Counted from the stretch's first letter, positions 21,901-34,728 are shown. The stretch: DNA of 35,463 nucleotides from Cochliopodium minus (GCA_024220525.1 JAMYWO010000187.1:23270-58732), one strand, 5' to 3'. Notes: generated by a model not told the origin, from the sequence alone. A program made the numbers and translations.

Positions 21901-24900
21901 GAAAAATAAAAATATTTTAAAATTTTTTAATTAAAAAAAAATTAAATAGGAGGATTCCTTTGGAAGTTGATTGAAGAATTGAAAGAAGATAAAGCAATAT
22001 TACTAACCACTCATTCAATGGAAGAAGCAGATACATTGGCTACAAGAATTGGTATCATGGCAAATGGAAAGTAAGATTGATTCTTGCTTTAATAGAAAAA
22101 ATTTGAATTTTCTTAATTTAAATAATTATAGGATGAAGTGTATTGGTAATTCATTGCATCTCAAAAATAAATTTGGGAATGGATACACAGTAAAAATTTT
22201 TTTATTCTACTTTTTGATATAATCTCAATTCAATTTTATAAAATAAAATAGGTGAATGTTTCAGTTGAATTTGAGATTTCTGAAAAAATCATCAACCAAA
22301 TAAAAGAAATTTCTCCTAGTGTAGTTTTGACAGTAAATGACGCTGGTAGTTTGTCTTTCAGAGTTTCTAAAGAAAACATTGATGAAATGCCCAAACTGAT
22401 TGAATATTTGGAGGAAAACAGTCACAAAGAAGTAGAGGGTAACGAATTTTCTGTTTCAGAAAAAAATACCAAAGAAAGCTTGATCAAAGAATGGGGAGTG
22501 TCTCACACAAGTTTAGAAGAAGTGTTCATACAAGGTATTAATTTTTTTTAATTTAATTTTTTTGTAAAAATATTTTTGAATAAATTTTTATTAATTTATT
22601 TTTTATAAAAGTAACAAAGGAAAATGGATTTGTTTTTGGGAAGAATGAAGAAGAAAAGGAAGAAGGAGAAGAAGTTGTTATCTCAGAAAATAAAGAAGGA
22701 GGAGATCTGATCATTTCTCATGAGAAAGGAGGTGAAACTCGCTTAGAATTTGAAGAATTCAATGAATCTGTCCCATTCAAACCTATAAAGTCTTTTTCCA
22801 ACAAAGCTTTAATTAGAAAGAACATCAGGTTACAGTTAAAGCAAAAAGGATCCAACTGCTGTCAAATCTTTACTCCTATTTTCGTGATCATCATCTTGTT
22901 GATACTTCAATTATTGTTAAAGAGTGAACTAGGTATTAAAAAAAAACTTTTTTTTTTTTTTTTTTTGATTTTTAAAAAATAATTTAATCTAAAAATTAAT
23001 CATTTTTATTTTTTAAAACATTTAAAAAAAATTATTTAAAAATCTATTTGAATTACTTTATTTATTTTTAAAAATAAAATTAAAGGTGAGAATGCCAAAT
23101 CTAAAAACTTTATTCCATCTTATCCTTGGGCTTTAAGTCCATACCAAAACTTGACATTTGGACTGAATTACACCAACTATATTGACAACGATGACAGTGA
23201 TCTTGATTTACCCATCAATAAGTTGGGACAGTGTTGGAAATTCTTTCTTTTTTCCACTGACAAAACAAGTGTAGATAGTCCAGGGAATCTTTTTGAAAAT
23301 GGAACAAGTTCTGGTCTTTTAGGAAGAATTGCTCAACAAACATGGTAACAAAAAAAAAGTTTATTTGTATTTCAATTTTTGTTAAATTTTTTTTTTTTAA
23401 TTTTTTTTTTAATTTTTACTTTCTTATTTTTATTTTAAATTTTTTATTGATTTACTTTACTTTCTTATTTATTTTTTATTTTTTTATTATATCTTTTATT
23501 TTATTTTTAATTTTTTAAAATTTTAATTATTTTTTTTTTTTTTTTTATTAAAGTAAAAAATACCTTAATAATTCGAATTCCGAAAATGTCTTTGTTCCAG
23601 CATTCATATCAAAAGACAATAGAACGCAAATTAACCAAATAATCTACAACACAATTATACTCTACAATGGAAACACTGCTGATAACGTCACAAGCTTACC
23701 TATGTCCAATTTGATGCCTGATGGATCTGTCCGTTTCATCAACATAGATTTGAACAGATCTAGCATCCAATTCTCCATTGCTGTCAACAACATCACCTAC
23801 AAAACTTTTCATAGAGCAAATAACTTTACCAAAACTGTCTATGACGAACTCATCGTACAAAAGGGGATGCTTTCTTTCCTGTAATTTAAATTTTCTTTAT
23901 CAATTTTCAACATTTTTAATTTTTTACTTCATATTTTTGATTTTTAATTTTTTTTTGATTTTTTTTAAATTTTTTTTCTTAATTTACTTTATTTATTATT
24001 TTTCCAGATCGATGATAAACAACGCTTTTCTCAGTATTATCAGTGCCAGAGATGGACAACCAATTCCCATCCACAACCCTTTAGCAAACACAAGATTTGT
24101 CCAACCTCTCCCATACTACAAAACAACTGATTTGCTCCAAATTATTTCTCTGATAGGTAAAAAAAAAAAAACTAATTAAAAATAAAAATAATTAAAAAAA
24201 AAACTAATTAAAAAAAAAAATAATTAAAAAAAAAAAAATTAAAAATAAAAAAAAATAATTAAAAATAAAAAAAAATTTAAAAAAATAAAGTCCAATCTTT
24301 ATTTTTATATATTTTTTTTTTGAAAAGGAACTATTCTTTACCCTATTGCTCTTACTATCCAACTCCCTGTTTACATTTTCATTTTAGTGTTGGAAAAATC
24401 AGAAAAATTGAAAGATTTGATGAAAATGCACGGTCTCTCTACTATCAGCTACACCGTCATCAATTATTTATTTTTCTACTTTATGTATACTTTGACCATC
24501 ATCTTTTTCTGGTAAATTTTATTTTTTTTTAAATTAAATTTTTTTTAAATTTTTTTTTTTCTTAAAATTAAAAGGGCTTGTGGTGCAATCATTGGCCTTA
24601 GATTTTTTACACAAACAAATTTTATCACTTTGGTAAATTTTTTATTATTTTATTTTTATCATTTTATTTTTTTTAATTTTTAAAAATAATTTTTAAAAAT
24701 ATTAATCATTCAGGCCATCTTTTTCTTTGCTTGGGGTCACGCCCTTATTTCTTTCGCATTTTTCCTCTCTTCCTTTATCAGCACAAAAAGAGCTGTAAAT
24801 AACAAAATTTATTTAACATTTTTTTAACCAACAACTTTTTTAATAGGCCGTTGTAATTGGTTATTTGTTTGGAGTCATTGGAAGGTAAAAAGATCATAAT

Positions 24901-27900
24901 TTATTTTTTTTATCTTTGTTTTTTTTATTTTTAATTCTAATTTTTTTTATTTTTTAAATTAATTTTTATTATTTAATAATGTGTTTAAATTATTTTCATA
25001 TTTTTTCCAATATTTTTATTTTTGTAATATTTTTATTTTTGTAATATTTTTATTTAAATTTTAAATTTTTTTTTTATATCTTCAAAAATTTTCATTTTAA
25101 TTTTTTTATTTATAGTTTGGTTGGAGTTTTGATTTGTCTTTCAATTTTTAAAGATGGCAACAAACTTCCTGCATATTTGAACTTGTTTCCTCAATTCCCT
25201 TTCATCAGAGGAATCAACTTGATGAACGACAAATGTATTAAAGAATTGGCATGTTATGGTTCTCTTGGAGGGATAAGTATTGATGATGAGTTTGCTCAAG
25301 TAAAAAAAACTGATTTTTTTAAAAAAATAAAAAATAAAAAAATAAAAAAATAAAAAATATAAAAAAATAAAAAAATATAAAAAAATAAAAAAATATATCA
25401 TTTCATTAAATATTAGGACATAATTTGGCTTTTCTCTGATGCAATTATCTTTTTTATTCTTTATTTGTATTTGGATCAAGGTAAAAAATATATTTTTTGA
25501 ATATTAAAGTAAAGTTTTGTTTAATATTTTAAATTTAGTTTTGCCAAGAGAATGGGTAAAATTTTAAAAAAAAAAGTTTGAGATTTAAAATTAAATCAAA
25601 AAAAAAAAACAATCAATAGGGAGTTCCAAAAGTAAAAAAATAAATTTAAATTTAAATTTTTTATTTTTATTTTTATTATTTTTATTTTTATTTTTTTATT
25701 TGACAGTTTTATTTTTATTTTTATTTTTATTTTTTATTTTTATTTTTATTTTTATTTTTATTTTTATTTTTATTTTTTATAACTTGATTTTTTAAATTTT
25801 ATTTAATTGTAGCATCCACTGTTTTTCTTGGGATCAAAAGTAGAAAATTTCTGTTCCATGAAAAAGGGAGTTCTTTTGAGAGATGACATGAGCAGCGTTG
25901 ACTTGAGAAACTTCAAAAAGGACGAAGATGTCATGAATGAAATTCACAAGGTAGAGAGTGGAAAAATCTCTCCAAACGATTACCCCATGATCATTTCCAA
26001 CTTGAGAAAAGTTTATGATGCAAAACCTCCAAAAGTAGCAGGTAATAAAAAAAAAATTTTATTTTTTATTTATTATTTATTGTTTTATTTATTTTTAATA
26101 TTTTTTATTCTTTTAATAATTTAATGATTTTTTAATTTTTAATTTTTTTTAATAATTGTAAATTAATTTTTTATTTTTTAATAATTACATTTTATTTTTT
26201 ATTTTAACTTTTATTTTTATATTTTTTTGTTTTTTTATTCTATAATATTTATTTTATATTTTAAAAATTTAATAATTTTTGAATTTTATATTGTTTTTTT
26301 TAAACTTTTATTTTTTATTGTTTTTTTTTTTAAATAAATATTATTTTATTTTTTTATTAAAGTGAAGGGATTATATCTCGCAATTCCAAAAGGAGAGTGT
26401 TTTGGACTCTTAGGAGAGAATGGAGCAGGTAAAACAAACATTCTCTTTAAAAATTTTCATTTTAATTTTTTAAATTTTCTTTTTTTCCAGAATTTTTGAT
26501 GTTTTTTATAATTTTTTCTTTTTTTTTTTTGAAGGAAAATCAACTACAATATCGATGTTGACTGGTCTTATCTTGCCCACAAGTGGTAACGCTCAGATTG
26601 GAGGATTCGACATCACAACGCACATTTCGGATGTTCACAAACGAATTGGTGTGTGTCCTCAATTCAGTGTAAAAAAAAAATAAAAAAAATAAAAAATAAA
26701 AAATGAATTAAATAATTAAATTTAAAAAAAATAAAAATAAAATAAAATAAAAAAAAAATAATAATAATAATAAAATAATTTTAAACAAAGGTTTTGTGGG
26801 AAGACTTGACTGTAAGACAACATTTGGAATTCTTCGCAAGGTAAATTTATTAGTTCATTATTTTTGTATTTAAAAATTAATATTTATTAAAAATTAATTA
26901 TTTTTTTAATTTATTTTTTATTTTTATAAAGATTAAAGGGAATCGAATCTAAAGAAGAAAGTGGACATGTGGAGAAAGCCTTGAAAGAATTTGGTCTGTT
27001 CAAATTCTCCAATCGATTGAGCAAAGATCTTTCTGGAGGAATGAAAAGAAGACTGTAAAAAAAAAAAAAAAAATTCATAAAGAAAGATTAATTTTAAAAC
27101 TAATTTAAATGCAAATAGTTCTGTTGCTATTTCTCTCATTGGAAATTCTCAAATCATATTTTTAGGTAAATTTTTTAATTTTTATTTTATTTTTTATTTT
27201 TATTTTATTTTTTATTTTTATTTTTATATTTTTTATTTTTTTATTTTTATTTTTTTATTTTTTTATTTTTTATTTTTTTATTTTTTTAATATTTTTTATT
27301 TTCTAAAGATGAGCCAAGTACTGGTCTGGACCCTGTTTCGAGAAGACAACTTTGGAAAGTAATTGAAAGAGCAAAAAAAGGAAGGGTCATCATTTTGACA
27401 ACACATGCCATGGAAGAAGCAGAACTTTTGTGTAACCGTATTGGAATTGTTGCACATGGTGAAATGGAATGTCTTGGATCTAGTTTACAGTAATAAAATA
27501 TTTTTTAATTTTTTAAATAATTAATTTTTAAAAAAATTTTTTTAAAATTTTTAAAAAGTTTGAAAAAGAAATTTTCAGAGGGTTTTAGAATCATTCTTAA
27601 CTACAAAGACAAAGAAGAAGAAGTTGTTATCTCCACTTTCCAACAACTATTCCCAAAAGCTAAAATAATGAAAAAATTCAGGGATTCCATCGAATTTTCT
27701 TTGAATATTGTAAAAAATTTCTTTCTTTTTATCATTTCTTTTTATTTTTAACTTTTTTTTTAATTTTTTATTTTTTTTTCTTTTCAATTTTTAATATTTT
27801 TATAGAACGAAGGAGAAATTTCAAAAGTGTTTCAAATCTTAATTACGGAAGTAGACAAGATGGGTGTTGATTGGAGGTAAAAGAAATTTTTTTTAAAAAA

Positions 27901-28084
27901 ATTTTTTGTGTCAATAATCTTCTTTTTTTTTTTTGAAAGTTTTGGAATGACAAGTCTTGAAACTGTTTTTGCTTCTGTTGTGGATCATGCAAAGGAGAAA
28001 CAAAAGAAAAGTGCATTGGAAGAAGTTTCTTCAGAAGATAAAAACTCTAAAAAAGATATTGAACTGATCGAAATGGATAATTAA
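18968..28084 (+). CDS. ABCA-type full ABC transporter
   Basis: Plus-strand gene of roughly 30 exons from ATG 18968 to TAA 28084. Order: first membrane helix after a short cytosolic N-terminus ([21 protein letters not shown]), a large luminal/extracellular loop, and a membrane domain (19921-20910). NBD1 follows, with Walker [11 protein letters not shown] near 21292, signature SGGMKRRL near 21668, Walker [12 protein letters not shown] split by an intron at 21790-21852, and H-loop TTHSMEEAD near 22005. Then come a linker, a second membrane helix with loop (22850-24110), further helices (24330-25500), and NBD2. NBD2 has Walker A GENGAGKSTT split by an intron after 26428, SGGMKRRL near 27030, [16 protein letters not shown] at 27164/27310, and TTHAMEEAE near 27400. 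ABCA proteins move or flip lipids in eukaryotic membranes; the substrate here is unknown. Both sites keep their catalytic motifs. Exon-level boundaries in the loops are less certain. Confidence 0.9.
24160..24300. repeat. Poly-A/AATTAAAA intronic tract
   Basis: About 130 bases of AAAAAATAATTAAAA repeats in an ABCA intron. On the coding strand this is A-rich, unlike most other introns of the same gene, which are T-rich. Confidence 0.6.
25640..25800. repeat. TTTTTA intronic microsatellite
   Basis: Regular TTTTTA/TTTTA repetition in an ABCA intron. Similar tracts lie at 27180-27300, 28320-28555, 28650-28860, 29100-29350, 35040-35160 and 35390-35463. Confidence 0.8.
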
Positions 28085-28167
28085 TTCTTTTCTTCTTTTT
28101 TTATCATTAATTCTTGTTTAATAATTAAATAAATTTTTAAAATTACATAAATTTATTTCAAATACTT

Positions 28168-28242
28168 TTAAATGCTCTTCATTTCATTATCAATTTTAGA
28201 TTTGCTTCTAAAAGTATTCCATCTTGTTCTCTGTTTATAATT
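28168..28242 (-). pseudogene. 3' end of a GLUG-type surface gene (fragment or gap edge)
   Basis: These 75 bases are identical to 15123-15197, the end of the cytoplasmic tail (RWNTFRSKSKIDNEMKSI) of the complete GLUG surface gene. The identity stops at the N at 28243. The fragment lies tail-to-tail with the ABCA gene, as the ABCA relic does at 15 kb. Either a fourth surface gene begins here and is lost in the gap, or the assembler joined duplicated sequence. Confidence 0.7.
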
Positions 28243-28243
28243 N

Positions 28244-29760
28244 CCCCCAACTCGAGAAGTATTTGGAAGAGAACTATGGTAATCCAAAAAAATAATTTTT
28301 ATATAATTTATTTTTAATATTTTATTTTTATTTTTTTATTTTTAATATTTTATTTTTTATTTTTTTATTTTTTTATTTTAATATTTTTTGTCAATTATTT
28401 TTAATTAAAATTTTATTTTTTATTTTTTATTTTTTCATTTTTTTTATTTTTTATTTTTTATTTTTTATTTTTTATTTTTAATATTTTTTGTCAATTATTT
28501 TTAATTTTTTTATTTTTATTTTTTTTATTTTTATTTTTTATTTATTTTTACTATATTTCAAAGATGAAGAAACATACAAAAATAATATTGGAGCTAGTGG
28601 TTACTTTATTGAAAAATGGGAAAATTATTTGACAGTAAATTTTATTTATTCATTTTTTATTTTTATTTGTATTTTATTTTTATTTTTATTCTTACTCTTA
28701 TTTTTATTTTTTAATTTTATTTATTTTTTATTTTTATTTTTATTTTTATTTTTTTATTTTTATTTTTATTTTTTTATTTTTATTTTTATTTTTATTTTTA
28801 TTTTTATTTTTATTTTTTATTTTTATTTTTATTTTTATTTTCGTTTTATTTTTATTTATAATAGTTGAGAAAATTGACAAAGGAAGACGTTCTTAAGGGA
28901 GATTGTCTTGTATTTCCATCCAACTTTGATCAAGTAGAAGAAAGAGACATTTATTACAAAACTGTAAATCAAAACAATAATGAATTTAACTAAATTTTTT
29001 TTTTTATTTTTATGATTTTTTGAAAGCTTTCTTTCTGTGGATGGGCTGGTGCTTCTGGGCATGATGCTTCAAGTTATAATTACATTTTTTTATTTTTTAC
29101 TATGATTTATTTATAATTTTGCTCTGATTTATTTATCTTTTTTATCTTTATTTTTATTTTATTTTTATTTTTATTTTTAATTTATATTTTTTACTATGAT
29201 TTACTTATTTTTTTTATTTTTATTTTTTTATTTTTTATTTCATATTTTATATTTTATATTTTTTTATTTTTATTTTATTTTATTTTATTTTTTTGTTTTT
29301 TTATTTTTATTTTATTTTATACATTATTTTTTATTTTTTATTTTTTATTTCATCATTATTTTTTAAAGTTATTGGGTATGATGCATTGTTGTACGCAGGA
29401 GGAGATTTTGAGAAACTTTGTTTATGTGGTATGTTGCACGCAGGAGATTCTGGTAAATCATTTCTTTTTTGATTAAAAAAATTTAATTTTTATGTTAAAT
29501 TAATTTCGAAAATGTAGATAGTACAGGGTAAAAATAATGATTTTTTAGAAATTATTTTTATTTTTATTTTTTTATTTTTATTTTTTATTTAATTTTTTAT
29601 TTGAATTTTTTTTAGTACAATAGCAGGTGCTTTGTTTGGCGCTCTTTATGGATTCAAGGGAATCCCTGAAACTCTCTATAAGAAATTGGAGTACAAGGAA
29701 AGAATGGTCAAGTTGGCAGATCAGCTCCTCCTTCTCTCTTACCCTAACTCCAAAAACTAA
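28244..29760 (+). CDS. ADP-ribosyl-arginine hydrolase (ARH1/DraG family), C-terminal part
   Basis: Plus-strand exons 28244-28276 (partial), 28564-28634, 28865-28963, 29027-29072, 29369-29452, 29518-29527 and 29616-29760 (TAA); about 160 residues remain. ARH1 enzymes remove ADP-ribose from arginine using two Mg2+ ions. Recognised from LSFCGWAGASGHDAS, IGYDALLYAGGDFEKLC, MLHAGDSDSTGTIAGALFG, LYGFKGIPE and the terminal KLEYKERM, in ARH1 order. The metal-binding DSDSTG is assembled across a 10-nt microexon (ATAGTACAGG). The N-terminal half is missing: the sequence begins at the N at 28243 directly in coding sequence. Whether a complete gene exists cannot be seen. The substrate class (arginine) is inferred from ARH1-like rather than ARH3-like motifs. 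Confidence 0.85.
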
Positions 29761-29893
29761 TTTCTATTTGCAAAATTTTCAAAAGAAATTTAATAAAAAA
29801 AAAAACTTTGAACAAAAAAAATTTATTTTTTTGTTTTTTATTAATTTTTTAATTTTTTAATTTTTTTTTTCATTTTATTTTTTTTTTTCTTAT

Positions 29894-31003
29894 TTAAAAG
29901 AAAATACAGTTTGAATTATTTTTTTTTGTTTGGTGTCTTGGTGGATTTAAATGGGTTGATATTGCTTCAGTGAATACGTCTTTCACACCTATCCCCTTCA
30001 AACTGCTGCACTCTACATAACCATGCGCTCCAATCTTTTTAGCCATCATAACTCCATCTCTAAAAAATAAAGAGAAAAATTAAAAAAAATTAAATAATTA
30101 TTATTCAATATTTTTTAAATATATTTATTTATTTATTTTTTATTTTTTATTATTTGTGGTTTTACAGAAATGTTGTAGGAGCCATTTTTTTTTCTTTTAA
30201 TTTCCTTAAAGTCTCAGGATCTTCTCGAAGATCAATTTTAGTTCCGCACAACAAAAAGGGAGTGTCTGGGCAATGTAATTTTATTTCAGGAAACCAGTAA
30301 TTTTCTATTCTTTCAAAAGAATATGGACTTACAACACTAAAACACTTTCAAAAAAAAAAAATTTTATTGAAATTAATTCAAAAGAAATTCTTATTAAATT
30401 AATTAAATTGAATATATCATTTACAACTACAAAACAATTTTTTATTTATTTTTTTACAACTACAAAACAATCGGTTTGAGGATATGATAAAGGTCTTAAT
30501 CTATCATAATCTTCTTTTCCTGCACAATCCCATAGTCCCAAATTTATTGGTTTTCCTTTTTTTTAATAATTAAAAAAATAATTATAGAATTTGTGAAACT
30601 GAAATGAATTCATCTTTTATAATTTTATTTATATTATTTTATTTTTTATTTATTTTAATTCCCTTACCATCTACCATCACATTTGCAGAATAATTATCAA
30701 ATACTGTTGGGATATATTCTCCTGGAAATTGATTTGTGGTATAGGTTATCAATAGACTTGTTTTTCCAACAGCACCTATCGTTATTGCATTACAAATTTA
30801 AAAATTTGATAGCAATTTATTTCAAATGATCAATTATCCTTACCATCACCTATGAAAAACCAATTTAACATTTATGCAAATATGAAAAAATAATTAGCAT
30901 TCTTTAGAGTATTCGTTGAATTTAAATAGATTATTTTGAAAAGATTATTGATAGACACAAATAATGGGAAGATACCATTTACAACGACTTTGCAATTTTG
31001 CAT
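29894..31003 (-). CDS. Rac/Rho-family small GTPase R6, with a 6-nt microexon
   Basis: Minus-strand exons 31003-30976, 30849-30844, 30775-30668, 30555-30458, 30344-30166 and 30059-29894, giving 194 residues in phase. P-loop [12 protein letters not shown] needs the 6-nt exon GTGATG, exactly as in R2. Other motifs: [13 protein letters not shown], switch [17 protein letters not shown] (Cys for Thr58 and Lys for Gln61, Rac numbering), [24 protein letters not shown] and CIFF. Exon 3 ends with a directly repeated stretch (30421-30438 and 30454-30471), which duplicates the donor site. First gene (by coordinate) of the second Rac array, 134 bases tail-to-tail from the ADP-ribosyl hydrolase. Confidence 0.88.
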
Positions 31004-31181
31004 TTTCCTTTTTTTTTTTATTATAAATTTCCATTTTTGGATTTAAAATGCAAACTAATATATCAACAATTTGATAATTTCAAATGAAATCAAAAGAAGA
31101 AAGAATATTTGAAAATATCTTTCTTTTTAAAGAAATGAACAAATTATTTTTTAATTTTATTTATTTTTTTTTTTTTTTTAT

Positions 31182-32494
31182 TCAAAATAGGATACAATTA
31201 GGAGGGGATTGTTTGTTTTGGCTTCTTTTAATGAATTGATTCGTATTAGACAAATGGGTCACAACTGCTTCTTCAAAAACTTCCTTGAGACCAATTTTCT
31301 TCAAACTGCTGCATTCTACATAACTATGTGCTCCTATCTTTGTTGCCATTTCACAGCCTTGCCTATTTTTAGAATTAATTTTAATTTATTTTTATATTTT
31401 TTTTTATTTATTTTTATCTTGTTTTTATTTATTTTTATTTTCTTTTTTTTTTATTTTAATTACTTTAATTATTTTTTTAATTATTTTTTTTAATTATTTT
31501 TTTTTTAATTATTTTTTATTTTTTATTTTTTTATTTTTATTTTTTATTTTTATTATTTTTTTTTTTATTTTAAGTTTTTACGGTGTTCTAATTTTTATTT
31601 TTTTATTTTTTATTTACTTGAAAGTGACAGGAGCAACTCCCTTTTCTTTTAACTTATTTATGGTAGTTGGATCATCACGAAGATCAATCTTAGTTCCAAC
31701 AAGCATGAAAGGAGTGTTGGGGCAGTGTCGTTTCACTTCTGGTGTCCAATAATACTCTATCCTTTCAAAAGATGTTGGACTCACAACACTAAAGCACTAT
31801 TTTTTTTTTCACAAATTTAAATAAAATCAAAAATTTAAATAAAATAAAAAATTTTATTTTAAAAATAAAAAATAATTTAAATAATAATAATTTTTAAAAA
31901 AAAGGCTAAAAAATAAAATCAAAAAATAAATTTTTTTGATGTCATTGTTGAAATAAAAGATTTTTTTTTTTTTTTAAAAACAGAGAAATAATTTTGGAAA
32001 TAATATAATTTTCGTTTGAATTTATATGTTCTGTATGAATCAGATTGATGAAAGAAACACCAAAAAGAGATTAGATTGATTCAAAATTTTAAATTTTTTT
32101 CTTTTTACCACAAGAAAGACACTTGTTTTAGGATAGGATAAGGGTCTCAATCTATCATACTCTTCTTTTCCAGCAGTATCCCATAGACTCATGTTGATAT
32201 GTTTTCCTAATCAATCAAAAGAAAAACAATCAAATAGATTATTGAAGGTATGATTCTCATAAAGGATATCCTGCTTACCATATGAATAGATATTTTCATC
32301 ATAATTATCAAATACTGTTGGGATATATTCTCCTGGAAATTCATTCGAGGTATAAGTGATGAATAAACTTGTTTTTCCAACAGCACCTTCCATGATAGAT
32401 AGAATGATAAAATCAAATTAAGAAATGAATCAATAATTAAAAAAATTTACTTACCATCACCAATAACAACCACCTTACAGTTAATCATTTTCAT
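31182..32494 (-). CDS. Rac/Rho-family small GTPase R7
   Basis: Minus-strand exons 32494-32455, 32386-32279, 32206-32109, 31796-31618 and 31362-31182, giving 201 residues. Motifs: [76 protein letters not shown] and a CILF CAAX box, unlike the CIFF of its neighbours. Switch I is acidic (DEN for SAN), which may change effector choice. Lys at the Gln61 position. Intron 3 is about 310 bases, the longest of the array, and is AT-rich without visible features. Confidence 0.88.
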
Positions 32495-32669
32495 TTTTTA
32501 TTTATTATGTTTTTTTTGCAAATTTTTGAAACATTCCTTATAATATGAGGTTCAGTAGTTCCTTGTTAATTATTGTTTTTGAATATTTATGAAATTTTTT
32601 TTCTTTTTGAACAAAATTGAACAAATTTAAAAACATGGAAACATAAACATTTTTTAAATAAAGTTTTTT

Positions 32670-33559
32670 TTAAAAGAAGATACAATTAGAAGAAGTTTGA
32701 TTTTTGTTTTTTTTTCGGATTGTATATTTAAGACTACTATTCCACAGATGTGCAACTATAGCTTCCTCAAAAACTTCTTTGACGCCAACCCCTTTCAAGC
32801 TACTACATTCTACATAACTATGAGCTCCCATAGATTTTGCTATTTCACAACCTTCTCTAATTTCAGAAATTGAGATATTTTTTATTTCTTTTTTATTTTT
32901 TTTTCTTTTTTTATTTTTTTTACTCGAAAGAAATGGGAGTGTCATTTTTTTCTTTTAATTTGTTTATGACAATTGGATCATCTCGCAGATCGATTTTGGT
33001 TCCACACAACAAAATGGGGATATTGGGACAATGATGCCTAACTTCTGGTGTCCAGTAATATTCCGCTCTTTCCAAATTAGGACGATTAACTACACTAAAA
33101 CACTTTAAAAAACATTCAATAATTTTTTCAAAAGGAATCAAACCAAAAATTTTTTTTTTTTAAAATTTTTTTTTTAGCTGAATATTAATTTTTTTTTTAC
33201 AAGTAGAAAAACACTGGTTTGAGGATAGGATAAAGGTCTTAATCTATCATAATCTTCTTTTCCAGCAGTATCCCAAAGTCCTATTGTGATTGGTTTTCCT
33301 TTTCAATTATTAAAAAATTAAAGAAATTAATATCACTTGGTGAAAAGGAAATATCTCACCATTCACCAAAACATTTACATCATAATTATCGAATATTGTT
33401 GGAACATATTGTTGTGGAAATGCATTCGAGGTATAAGTGATCAATAAGCAAGTTTTTCCAACAGCTCCTAATTTAAAAAATATATTATCATCATGATTAT
33501 TTGATCAATCAAAAAGAATTCTCACCATCACCAATCGCAACCAATTTCATTCTTTGCAT
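32670..33559 (-). CDS. Rac/Rho-family small GTPase R8
   Basis: Minus-strand exons 33559-33526, 33467-33360, 33298-33201, 33102-32924 and 32856-32670, giving 201 residues. Motifs: [19 protein letters not shown], switch [59 protein letters not shown] and CIFF preceded by a basic stretch (RKKNKNQ). Lys replaces Gln61. Introns are short (about 60-100 bases). Confidence 0.88.
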
Positions 33560-33698
33560 TTTTTTTTTTTTTTTTTTTATAATTTTTAAATTAAAATTCC
33601 ATTAATGGTTTTTCTTTTCTCAAAAAACTTTTCAAGACTTTTAAAATCTTTTTTGGAGTTTTTATTTAATTTTTAATTTTTTTTTTTGAGCAATTATT

Positions 33699-34646
33699 TT
33701 AAAAGAAGATACAATTAGAAGTAGATTTTTTGGTTTTATTTTGTCCTAATTTGATTCTCAATTTTTTATTGATATTCCACAAATGGGTTAAAATAGCTTC
33801 CTCAAAAACTTCTTTGACACCTTTTCCAATCAAACTACTACATTCGACATAACCATGAGCTCCTACAATTTTAGCCATCTCACAACCTTGTCTATTAATA
33901 AAAAAATATTTTTTATTTTTTATTTTTAGATTAAAAAAACATTTAAAATCTGAAATAATTTTTTTAAAAATTTATTTTTAATTTTTTAATTTTTTACTCG
34001 AATGTGATGGGAGCCAAATTTTTTTCTTTTAATTTTTTGATCATAGATGGGTCATCACGAAGGTCGATTTTGGTTCCGACTATCACAAATGGTACTTCAG
34101 GACAATGGTGCTTTATTTCAGGTGTCCATTTACACTCTATATTTTCATAAGATGAAGGACTTATTACACTAAAACACTTTTAAAAAGAATAAAAATAATT
34201 TTTTCAATAAAATTCAAACTGAGATTTCAATTTTTGTGAAATATAACTAAAAAATCAATATTTTATTTTACCACTATAAAAACGCTTGTTTGAGGATAGG
34301 ATAATGGTCTCAATCTATCATAATCTTCTTTTCCACCAGTATCCCAAAGCCCAATATTTATATTTCTTCCTTTTAATGAAAAATTGGTAATTACTCTACA
34401 AAAGAAAAGGTATCATGTTACCACATAAATAAATTTGTGCCTCATAATTATCAAATACTGTTGGGATATATTCATCTGGAAAAGCATTCGTAGTATATCT
34501 CATCAATAAACAGGTTTTTCCAACAGCACCTGTTTCAAAAATTTTCTATAAAAATCAAATCCAACAAAATTATGGACATATAAAATAGAATCTAACATAC
34601 CATCTCCAACAACAACAGTTTTGAAATTAACCATATTTTTTTCCAT
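33699..34646 (-). CDS. Rac/Rho-family small GTPase R9
   Basis: Minus-strand exons 34646-34601, 34529-34422, 34369-34272, 34176-33998 and 33891-33699, giving 207 residues. Motifs: [19 protein letters not shown], switch [29 protein letters not shown] (Gly59 and Lys61), [24 protein letters not shown] and CIFF with a long Lys/Arg-rich tail ([14 protein letters not shown]). The basic tail before CAAX would aid plasma-membrane binding, as in Rac/Ras proteins (family knowledge). Confidence 0.88.
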
Positions 34647-34728
34647 TTTTTTTTATTTATTTTTTATTTTAAAATTCTATTTTTGGAAAAATAAAAGTGA
34701 AACTTTTTTTTTGATTTTACTTTTATTT

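Noticed and set aside
25141-25479. Minus-strand frame inside the ABCA gene
   Set aside because: Antisense of an ABCA exon and an A-rich intron, with no motifs.
28488-28868. Hydrophobic frame of about 126 codons
   Set aside because: Intronic TTTTTA repeats read as Phe/Ile/Leu; it only overlaps the real hydrolase exon at 28564-28634.
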